From positions 1-5,272 of the forward strand of contig JAPPKQ010000153.1 in NCBI GenBank assembly GCA_028819945.1: DNA of 5,272 bases. Reading direction: 5' to 3'. Positions 1 to 5,272 of the stretch are shown here, in pieces. Made by a program: the position numbers and the translations under genes. Numbering within the stretch: the stretch's first letter is position 1; every line of letters starts with the position of its first letter. Below the pieces are notes generated by a model. It was not told the DNA's origin and ran no database searches. It saw only the letters and a program-made list of their open reading frames with translations. This DNA is from a bacterium. GTDB lineage: Bacteria > Actinomycetota > Acidimicrobiia > Acidimicrobiales > CATQHL01.

Positions 1-917
1 GCTTCCTGGGCATCACCCAGACCACCGACGACCCCGGCTATCACGTGCTGGATGACTGCATCGGCGAGTGCGAGTTCGAGAACCCCGACCGCGCGCCCAA
101 CGGGGACGTGGACCTGCGCATGGCGATCACGGTGTCCAGCGACGTGTACTTCTACAAACTGGCGGAGCAGTTCTCGCGCCGGGCCGGCTACGACGAGGAT
201 CAGATCCAGCAGACCGCGCGCGACTTCGGCTTCGGGAACACCACCGGAATCGCCCTCCCGTTCGAGCACGCCGGAATCGTGCCGGACGCCGGGATCAAGC
301 AGGCCCGTCACGATGCCAACCCGGAGGCGTTTCCCGACCCGGATTGGCGTACGGGCGACACCATCAACATCTCCATCGGCCAGGGAGACCTGGGTGTGAC
401 CCCGCTGCAGCTGGCGAACTCCTTCACGCCGTTCGCCAACGGGGGCAGGATCTACCTGCCCAACATCGCTGTCGGGATGATCGACCCCGTGAGCGGCGAG
501 ACGGTCAACCTGATCCGCCCTCGCCTCACCTCCCGCCTCTACCTGCCGCCGGATCTGCAGGCTCCGATCCTGGACGGCATGCGCGGCGCCACCACGCTGC
601 GCACCGACGAACGCGTCGGCACCGCCCAGGGGGCCTTCGACGGCTTTCCCCACGACCAGTGGCCGGTGGCGGGCAAGACCGGCACCGCGGAGGTGCTGGG
701 CAAGGCCGACTCGGCGGTGTTCGTGGGGTTCGGCCCTCTGCCCCAGCCGCGCTACCTGGTGGCGGTCCTGCTCGAGGAGGCCGGCTTCGGCGGCGAGGCC
801 GCGGCTCCGGTGGTGCGCCGGATTCTCGAGGCGGTGGCCCTGGATCGGATTCCCGAGGCGGCGGCGGAGGTCACCCGCCAGGACTTGGCCGTGGTGCCGT
901 CGGCGGAGCCGTCGTGA
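1..917 (+). CDS. mrdA: Penicillin-binding protein 2 (class B transpeptidase), C-terminal part
   Basis: The gene is 5'-partial. The reading frame is already open at base 3 and gives 304 residues to the TGA at 915-917; the GTG at 45 is internal, not a start. Class B PBPs cross-link peptidoglycan stem peptides on the outer face of the membrane, and PBP2 works with RodA in side-wall elongation. The fragment is the transpeptidase domain. An SSD triad (bases 135-143, followed by VYFY) stands where other PBPs have SxN, as is usual in PBP2. A GQG box followed by TPLQLA begins at 378. The KTG triad lies in AGKTGTAEV (KTG at 675-683). Next comes FVGFGPLPQPRYLVAVLLEE, the usual strand after KTG. The SxxK catalytic serine, the N-terminal dimerisation domain and the membrane anchor lie left of the window. 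The fused neighbour rodA supports PBP2 over FtsI or PBP3. The C-terminal tail is short and hydrophilic. Confidence 0.93.
   Translation, partial: FLGITQTTDDPGYHVLDDCIGECEFENPDRAPNGDVDLRMAITVSSDVYFYKLAEQFSRRAGYDEDQIQQTARDFGFGNTTGIALPFEHAGIVPDAGIKQARHDANPEAFPDPDWRTGDTINISIGQGDLGVTPLQLANSFTPFANGGRIYLPNIAVGMIDPVSGETVNLIRPRLTSRLYLPPDLQAPILDGMRGATTLRTDERVGTAQGAFDGFPHDQWPVAGKTGTAEVLGKADSAVFVGFGPLPQPRYLVAVLLEEAGFGGEAAAPVVRRILEAVALDRIPEAAAEVTRQDLAVVPSAEPS
905..908 (+). promoter_or_regulatory. Ribosome binding site of rodA
   Basis: GGAG sits inside the last codons of the PBP2 gene, 5 bases before the GTG at 914. It supports that GTG as the rodA start and suggests translational coupling across the 4-base GTGA overlap. 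Confidence 0.6.
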
Positions 918-2074
918 GCGCGCCGGGCGGGGCGCACCCCAGGCGACGCCTGCTGCCGCGGGTGCCCCCGCTGGCCCCCTGGTTGCACGCCGACGTGATC
1001 CTCGTGGTCGCCGCGGCGGCGCTGACCCTGTTCGGGATCGCCATGATCTACAGCGCCACCCGTGGCATCGATCCGGCCGCCTACAGCGACTTCCACCTCC
1101 GGCGGCAGTCGCTGTTCGCCGTCGTCGGGGCCTTCCTGGGCGCGGTTGCCGCCGGCGTGGACTACCGGCGGTTCCACTCGCTGGCCTGGCCCCTCTACGG
1201 CACCACCCTGCTGGTGCTGATCCTGGTGCTGACGCCGCTGGGTTCGGTGCGCCAGGGAGCCCGCGCCTGGTTCGTGTTCGGGGGCTACCAGGTGCAGCCC
1301 TCGGAGTTCGGCAAGCTGGCGATGATCGTCGTGCTGGCCCACTACGCGGCGCGGTTCGGGGGGCGCATGACGCTGGTCCAGCTGCTCGGCGCGCTCGGGT
1401 TGGTGGCCGTGCCGATGATGCTGGTGCTGCTGGAGCCCGACGCCGGCACCGCGGTCGTGTTCGCGGTCATCGCCATGGGACTGCTGCTGGTGGCGGGAGC
1501 GCAGGCGCGCCACATCGTGGTGGCGACGGCCCTGGGCCTCGTCGGGCTGGGGTTGGTGCTGAACTCGGGCCTCGTCGAGGAGTACCAGCGGCAGCGGATC
1601 GAGTCGATCGTGAACCCGGGCGGCAACCCCGGCGACACCTTCAACATCGAGCAGGCGCAGATCGCCATCGGCAACGGCGGTCTGACCGGCCACGGTTACG
1701 GGCAGGGCACCCAGACCCGTAGCGGACTGGTGCCCGCGCAGGAGACGGACTTCATCTTCACCGTCGTGGGTGAGGAGCTGGGCTTCCTGGGAAGCATCGT
1801 GGCACTGGGCCTGCTGGCGGTGCTGCTCTGGCGGATCTGGCGCGCCGCCAGGGTTGCGGGCGACCTCTTCGGCTCGTTGCTGGCGACCGGTGTGCTGTGC
1901 ATGGTGCTCTTCCAGGTGTTCCAGACCGTGGGCATGGCTGCAGGCATCATGCCGGTGATCGGGATTCCCTTGCCGCTGCTGTCCTACGGGGGGTCCTCGC
2001 TCCTGACCACGATGATGGCGTTGGGTCTGGTGCTCAACGTCTCGATGCGCCGCCACGTGGTACGCGCCAGTTGA
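914..2074 (+). CDS. rodA: RodA, SEDS-family peptidoglycan glycosyltransferase
   Basis: The product has 386 residues, normal for RodA. SEDS proteins polymerise lipid II into glycan strands in the inner membrane; RodA pairs with PBP2, encoded just upstream. The protein is strongly hydrophobic, with a basic cytoplasmic N-terminus (residues 1-26) and a first membrane segment at about 28-47. Family signatures in order are: GARAWF followed by QPSE at 128-131; EPDAGT from 174; the extracellular loop with GNGGLTGHGYGQGTQ; ETDFIF, whose Asp279 (codon 1748-1750) matches the catalytic aspartate of characterised RodA proteins; GEELGF; and PLPLLSYGGSS at 352-362 before the last membrane helix. The GTG start is chosen because it overlaps the PBP2 stop (GTGA), has GGAG 5 bases upstream and gives the expected length. 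The open frame continues upstream, but that part is an out-of-frame reading of the PBP2 gene. SpoVE/FtsW-type SEDS is the alternative; the mrdA linkage favours RodA. Confidence 0.95.
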   Translation: MSAPGGAHPRRRLLPRVPPLAPWLHADVILVVAAAALTLFGIAMIYSATRGIDPAAYSDFHLRRQSLFAVVGAFLGAVAAGVDYRRFHSLAWPLYGTTLLVLILVLTPLGSVRQGARAWFVFGGYQVQPSEFGKLAMIVVLAHYAARFGGRMTLVQLLGALGLVAVPMMLVLLEPDAGTAVVFAVIAMGLLLVAGAQARHIVVATALGLVGLGLVLNSGLVEEYQRQRIESIVNPGGNPGDTFNIEQAQIAIGNGGLTGHGYGQGTQTRSGLVPAQETDFIFTVVGEELGFLGSIVALGLLAVLLWRIWRAARVAGDLFGSLLATGVLCMVLFQVFQTVGMAAGIMPVIGIPLPLLSYGGSSLLTTMMALGLVLNVSMRRHVVRAS

Positions 2075-2104
2075 CCGGTGACCGCCGCCGGGGGGCCGGA
2101 CCGG

Positions 2105-2110
2105 TAGCCT
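2105..2110 (+). promoter_or_regulatory. Possible -10 element of a leaderless promoter
   Basis: TAGCCT fits the TANNNT -10 consensus of actinobacterial promoters and ends 7 bases before the GTG at 2118, so transcription could begin at or next to the start codon. No convincing Shine-Dalgarno sequence precedes that GTG, which fits leaderless translation. No well-spaced -35 is seen: TTGACC at 2071-2076 is about 28 bases away, too far. The call rests on a short motif and its spacing only. Confidence 0.45.
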
Positions 2111-2117
2111 GAACGTC

Positions 2118-4073
2118 GTGCGTTCGCTCTGGCCCGACTTGGAGCCTCTCCTGGATCAGGTTCAGCGTCCGGCGCGCTACATCGGCGGCGAGGAGGGCGC
2201 AGTCCCGGCGGCTCATGGACCCGGGAAGGTGGCCTGGCTGCTCTGCTACCCCGACAGCTACGAGGTCGGCCTGCCCAACCAGGGCCTGCAGATCCTCTAC
2301 GAGATCCTCAACGAGCGCAGCGACGCCGTTGCCGAGCGGGCCTACGCCCCCTGGGGTGACCTCGAGGCCCTGATGCGCCCGCAGGGGCTTCCGCTCTTCT
2401 CGGTGGACACGCACCTGGCTGCCGGCGAGTTCGACATCCTGGCCTTCAACCTCTCCTCCGAGCTGGTCTACACGAACGTGCTGAACCTCATCGATCTGGC
2501 CGGCGTGGCCGTGCGCAGCGCCGACCGCGCAGGCGACGACCTGCTGGTCGGCGCGGGCGGGCACTGCGCCTTCAACCCCGAGCCGCTGGCCGACTTCGTG
2601 GACTTCTTCGTGCTCGGAGACGGCGAGGAGGTGGTGGGGGAGATCACTGCCGCCGTGGCTGCCCATCGCTCCGGAGGGCGCCGGGAGGTACTCGGAGCTC
2701 TCGCGGGGGTCGACGGTGTCTACGTGCCGGCCGCCTACGCGGTGAGCTATCGCGGATCCTCGGCAGTGGTGACGCCTCGCTGGGTGGAGGCGTCCGACGT
2801 CGTGGAGAAGCGGACAATCCCCTCGCTCGGCGACTGGCCGTACCCGAAGCGGCAGTTGGTCCCACTCACCGAAGTGGTGCATGACCGGCTCAACGTGGAG
2901 GTGTTCCGGGGCTGCACGCGCGGTTGCCGGTTCTGCCAGGCCGGGATGATCACCCGTCCCGTGCGCGAACGTCCAGCGGAGCAGGTGCGCACCATGGTCT
3001 CCGAGGGCTTGCGGCGCACGGGCTACGACGAGGTTGCGCTCACGTCGCTGTCGACCGCCGACTTCAGCGGCATCGAGCAACTCGTGGCCGACGTCGTGGG
3101 GCCCGAGGACGGTGCCGGTGGGGCCGGCTGCCCCGCGGTGACGGTGTCGCTGCCGAGCCTTCGGGTGGACGCCTTCACGGTCGGTATCGCCGCGGAGTTG
3201 CAGCGAGCACGCCGCACGGGGCTGACCTTCGCTCCGGAGGCCGGATCGTGGCGGCTCCGTCAGGTGATCAACAAGCTGATCAGCGCCGAAGACCTCGACG
3301 CCGCGGTCGAGAGCGCCTATTCACAGGGGTGGCGTCGCGTCAAGCTGTACTTCCTCGTGGGTCTCCCGACGGAGACCGATGAGGACGTCCTGGGGATCGC
3401 CGCCCTGGCGCGCCGCTGCGTGGAGTTGGGACGACGTCACGTCAGGGGAGCCTCGGTGACGTTCTCGGTCGGGGGTTTCGTCCCCAAGCCGCAGACGCCG
3501 TTCCAGTGGTTCGGCCAGAACACCGTCGAGGAGTTGCGCCGGAAGATAACTCTCCTGGCCGACGACCTGCGTGGCGACCGCAGCGTCAGGCTGAAGTGGC
3601 ACGATCCCGAGGCAACGCTGGTGGAAGGGCTGGCCAGCCGGGGCGACCGGCGGCTCGGGGCGGTGATCGAGGACGTCTGGCGTTCGGGCGGCACCTTCCA
3701 GGAATGGTCCGAACACTTCGACTACCAGTTGTGGCTCGACGCCATGGAGCGCCACGGCCTGTCGGTCGAGGACTGCGCCTACCGGCATCGCAGCGACAGC
3801 GAAGCGCTTCCCTGGGATCATCTCTCGGCAGGTCTGCACAAGGACTTCCTGTGGCAGGACTGGCAGGACGCCCTGGCCGAGTCCGGCTTGGAGGACTGCC
3901 GTTGGACGCCCTGCTACGACTGCGGGGCGTGCACCGGCTACGGCATCGAGCACGTCGTGGCCTCGGCGACGCCTCCCGCCGGCGGGAGCCAGGGAACCGG
4001 TCAGGATCTGCTGCGGCCGGTGCCAGTGCCCGTGCGGCTGCTGGAGACCCGCCACCTGGCAGGTGTGTCGTGA
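2118..4073 (+). CDS. TIGR03960-type radical SAM protein with B12-binding-like N-terminal domain
   Basis: The product has 651 residues and its function is unknown. The N-terminus (about 1-200) matches the family opening: RPARYIGGEEG at about 15, then YPDSYEVGLPN, then GGHCAFNPEP, which resembles a cobalamin-binding Rossmann fold. The radical SAM core carries CTRGCRFC, a CX3CX2C motif (Cys266, Cys270, Cys273; codons from 2913) expected to hold a [4Fe-4S] cluster that cleaves S-adenosylmethionine. Further core motifs are FAPEAGS (within a segment starting at 369), VKLYFLVGLPTE from 408 and SVGGFVPKPQTPFQW from 450. The C-terminus has a second cysteine group: Cys594, then CYDCGAC (Cys599, Cys602, Cys605). 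The GTG start is chosen for its fit to the family N-terminus; it lacks a clear Shine-Dalgarno and lies 43 bases after rodA. The stop overlaps the next gene by 4 bases. The family assignment is confident from memory of its motifs; the substrate is unknown. Confidence 0.92.
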   Translation: MRSLWPDLEPLLDQVQRPARYIGGEEGAVPAAHGPGKVAWLLCYPDSYEVGLPNQGLQILYEILNERSDAVAERAYAPWGDLEALMRPQGLPLFSVDTHLAAGEFDILAFNLSSELVYTNVLNLIDLAGVAVRSADRAGDDLLVGAGGHCAFNPEPLADFVDFFVLGDGEEVVGEITAAVAAHRSGGRREVLGALAGVDGVYVPAAYAVSYRGSSAVVTPRWVEASDVVEKRTIPSLGDWPYPKRQLVPLTEVVHDRLNVEVFRGCTRGCRFCQAGMITRPVRERPAEQVRTMVSEGLRRTGYDEVALTSLSTADFSGIEQLVADVVGPEDGAGGAGCPAVTVSLPSLRVDAFTVGIAAELQRARRTGLTFAPEAGSWRLRQVINKLISAEDLDAAVESAYSQGWRRVKLYFLVGLPTETDEDVLGIAALARRCVELGRRHVRGASVTFSVGGFVPKPQTPFQWFGQNTVEELRRKITLLADDLRGDRSVRLKWHDPEATLVEGLASRGDRRLGAVIEDVWRSGGTFQEWSEHFDYQLWLDAMERHGLSVEDCAYRHRSDSEALPWDHLSAGLHKDFLWQDWQDALAESGLEDCRWTPCYDCGACTGYGIEHVVASATPPAGGSQGTGQDLLRPVPVPVRLLETRHLAGVS

Positions 4074-4834
4074 GGGTGCGCCTGCGCTGGTCCAAGCAGG
4101 GCAAGGTCCGCTTCTGCGGGCATCGCGACGCGGCCCGGATCTGGGAACGCGCCGTGCGACGGGCGGAACTGCCCGTGGCCTACTCGCAGGGATTCAGCCC
4201 GAGGCCGAGGATCTCCTTCGGGTTGGCCCTCGCAACCGGGCAGGAATCGGTCGCCGAGTACCTCGATGTGGATCTGCGTGCGTCCGAAGAGGAGCTCTAC
4301 GACTGGGCCGCCGGCATGCCCGAGCGGCTCACTGCGGTGCTTCCCGAGGGCATGGCCGTGCACGACGCCTGCCCGCTGCGCCCCGGCGCGGTGTCGCTGC
4401 AGGAGGCGGTCACGAGCTGCACCTGGGAGTTCGCACTGACCGAGACCGACACCTCACTCGCCGCCGCCTGGGTCGAACAGGTCCGGTCGGCGGAGAGCCT
4501 CCCCCTGCAACGTGAGCGCAAGGGGCGTATCACCACCTCCGACGTGCGCACGGCCGTCGGGGATCTGCACATTCTGGACGCCTCGGACCGACGCGTCCTC
4601 GTTGCCGAACTCGGCACGAAACCCCGGGCGGTGCGGCCCGCAGAATTCCTGCGCCTCATCGCCCCCCCGCTGGCCGCCGGACGCGTCCGGCGGTTGCACC
4701 AATGGATTACGCGGGACGGCGAGCGGTACGAGCCGCTTGCTCCCGAAGCCGGCGCGCCGGCGCCGGGCGGCGACGTACTCGCCGCGGCCTCGATCGACGC
4801 CGTTCCCGCTGCGCAGCAAGAGGTCTGCGCGTGA
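4070..4834 (+). CDS. DUF2344/TIGR03936 protein, partner of the radical SAM protein
   Basis: The product has 254 residues and its function is unknown. In this family the gene lies beside, or is fused to, a TIGR03960 radical SAM gene, as here. The N-terminus shows the family pattern: WSKQGKVRFCGHRD (residues 7-20, matching the common RFxSHLD form), then RRAELPVAYSQGFSPRPRISFG (residues 30-51), then EYLDVDL. The central part is acidic and less conserved; the last 30 or so residues are Ala/Pro-rich and look like a disordered tail. The GTG at 4070 overlaps the preceding TGA (GTGA), which argues for translational coupling and probably a stoichiometric pair. Upstream AGGTG (4061-4065) is a weak binding site. 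A second in-frame GTG at 4076 would shorten the protein by only two residues and cannot be excluded. The protein is predicted to be soluble and cytoplasmic, with no signal peptide or membrane segment. Confidence 0.9.
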   Translation: MRVRLRWSKQGKVRFCGHRDAARIWERAVRRAELPVAYSQGFSPRPRISFGLALATGQESVAEYLDVDLRASEEELYDWAAGMPERLTAVLPEGMAVHDACPLRPGAVSLQEAVTSCTWEFALTETDTSLAAAWVEQVRSAESLPLQRERKGRITTSDVRTAVGDLHILDASDRRVLVAELGTKPRAVRPAEFLRLIAPPLAAGRVRRLHQWITRDGERYEPLAPEAGAPAPGGDVLAAASIDAVPAAQQEVCA

Positions 4835-4835
4835 T

Positions 4836-4844
4836 GAGAAGGGA
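4836..4844 (+). promoter_or_regulatory. Ribosome binding site of the last gene
   Basis: GAGAAGGGA is purine-rich and ends 8 bases before the ATG at 4853. It decides the start: the closer ATG at 4834, which overlaps the upstream stop, has no such site and opens only a 22-codon frame. Confidence 0.65.
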
Positions 4845-4852
4845 ACTACACC

Positions 4853-5272
4853 ATGTCTTCGTCCTCTCAGACGGACGCCGAATCCGCCAAGGGCGGCGCT
4901 GATTCGAAGAGTCGCAGCAAGTCCGCCGACCAGGAGAACGGTCAGGTAGCCGGCTCCGACGCCGGCGGTGGCCGAACCCGAGGCGGGCAGGCCGGGGCCT
5001 CCTCCACGGAGCACCGCAAGCCCCGCATCGGCGACAGCCGGCCCGCTCCGGCACCCGCCCCCGCGCCGTCCAAGGGATCCGCGCCGTCCAAGGGATCCAC
5101 GCCGTCCGGCGGCGGCAACAGGGGCGGATCACGGTCCGGCGGCCGGCGCCGGCGGCGTGGCGGCCGCGGGTCGGGGGGGCCCCGGCGCCGGCCGCCCCAA
5201 CCCCTCGGAGGGCAGACCCCCCGCGCACCGCGCGACGTTGAGGGCCCACCCCACCCCCCCCCCCCGGGCCGC
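4853..5272 (+). CDS. Low-complexity basic N-terminus, probably of an RNase E/G-family protein (3' partial)
   Basis: The frame is open from the ATG at 4853 to the window edge, giving 140 residues without a stop. The start is supported by GAGAAGGGA 8 bases upstream and by an 18-base gap after the DUF2344 gene. The visible protein has no folded domain: residues 1-55 are Ser/Gly/Ala-rich and polar, KPRIGDSRP begins at 56, then a Pro-Ala run, an APSKGS tandem repeat, a Gly/Arg block with five arginines in a row (residues 98-102), and a Pro-rich end. In actinobacteria the gene after the radical SAM/DUF2344 pair is commonly an Rne/Rng ribonuclease, which processes and degrades RNA and often carries a disordered Arg/Gly-rich extension. 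That identity is inferred from position and composition; no S1 or catalytic motif is visible. Another RNA-binding or disordered protein is possible. The frame after about 5173 is uncertain because of homopolymers. Confidence 0.6.
   Translation, partial: MSSSSQTDAESAKGGADSKSRSKSADQENGQVAGSDAGGGRTRGGQAGASSTEHRKPRIGDSRPAPAPAPAPSKGSAPSKGSTPSGGGNRGGSRSGGRRRRRGGRGSGGPRRRPPQPLGGQTPRAPRDVEGPPHPPPPGR
5063..5107 (+). repeat. 18-bp tandem repeat, 2.5 copies, inside the last gene
   Basis: GCGCCGTCCAAGGGATCC occurs at 5063-5080 and again, identical, at 5081-5098, followed by a nine-base partial copy with one change (5099-5107). It is in frame and encodes APSKGS, APSKGS, TPS. Perfect identity of the two units suggests recent duplication by slippage; the length, a multiple of three, keeps the frame open. 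Confidence 0.9.
5173..5265. other. Homopolymer-rich right end, possible sequence or assembly error
   Basis: A run of seven G at 5173-5179 is followed directly by four C, and a run of twelve C fills 5254-5265, seven bases from the window end. Such runs are prone to miscounting, so the protein translation across them should be treated with caution. Confidence 0.6.

Noticed and set aside
68..913. Upstream extension of the rodA frame by 282 codons
   Set aside because: The translation is an Arg/Gly/Pro-rich out-of-frame reading of the PBP2 gene, which has clear motifs in its own frame. RodA begins at the GTG at 914.
752..2056. A 434-codon open frame on the minus strand across the end of the PBP2 gene and rodA
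   Set aside because: It is the mirror of a GC-rich coding region: rich in His, Gln, Arg and Gly, without any recognisable motif, and it lies opposite the well-supported rodA. Other long minus-strand frames (for example 2034-3080 and 3321-4055) are rejected for the same reason.
2074..2105. Two ACCGGT copies flanking a GC-rich stretch, as a possible terminator or operator after rodA
   Set aside because: The arms are only 6 bases, each is palindromic by itself, the loop would be 20 bases, and no T-run follows. In DNA this rich in C and G, such repeats arise easily by chance.
4834..4902. A 22-residue open frame starting at the ATG that overlaps the DUF2344 stop
   Set aside because: Despite the tempting overlap it has no ribosome binding site of its own, encodes no recognisable peptide and overlaps the gene that starts at 4853 with a good binding site. 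A leader peptide is possible but unsupported.
4853..5272. The last gene as a histone-like or PE_PGRS-type protein because of its Gly/Arg/Ala-rich composition
   Set aside because: There is no PE/PPE N-terminus and no regular lysine-rich PAKKA-type repeats; the position after the radical SAM/DUF2344 pair fits an RNase E/G extension better.

Overview
This is a GC-rich stretch, almost entirely coding on the + strand, with heavy GTG start use and mostly G/C third codon positions. The gene content and order point to an actinomycete-type bacterium (Actinomycetota). Acidimicrobiia or a relative is my best guess, but the window holds no rRNA or other marker that settles this. I see no mobile element, CRISPR array, tRNA or rRNA.

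Layout: (1) From the left edge to 917, the C-terminal 304 residues of a class B penicillin-binding protein of the PBP2/MrdA type. (2) From 914 to 2074, a complete RodA, the SEDS-family peptidoglycan glycosyltransferase; its GTG start overlaps the PBP2 stop. Together these form the polymerase and cross-linking pair of the elongation machinery (elongasome). (3) A 43-base gap (2075-2117) that may hold a promoter for a leaderless transcript. (4) From 2118 to 4073, a 651-residue radical SAM protein of the uncharacterised TIGR03960 type. (5) From 4070 to 4834, its usual partner, a DUF2344/TIGR03936 protein, again with a 4-base GTGA overlap. (6) From 4853 to the right edge, the first 140 residues of an open, low-complexity, basic Gly/Arg/Pro-rich protein with a good ribosome binding site. 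By position and composition it is probably the disordered N-terminal extension of an RNase E/G-family ribonuclease, but no catalytic domain is inside the window.

How the parts work together: PBP2 and RodA build side-wall peptidoglycan from lipid II. The radical SAM/DUF2344 pair has no established function that I know of. Its location between cell-wall elongation genes and a probable RNA-processing gene is a recurring neighbourhood, and the tight overlap implies coordinated production of the two proteins.

The window is mostly conserved housekeeping DNA. The parts most worth a second look are the uncharacterised radical SAM/DUF2344 pair, the possible leaderless promoter in front of it, and the low-complexity right end. 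That end contains an 18-bp tandem repeat and long G and C homopolymers that may hide a sequence error.
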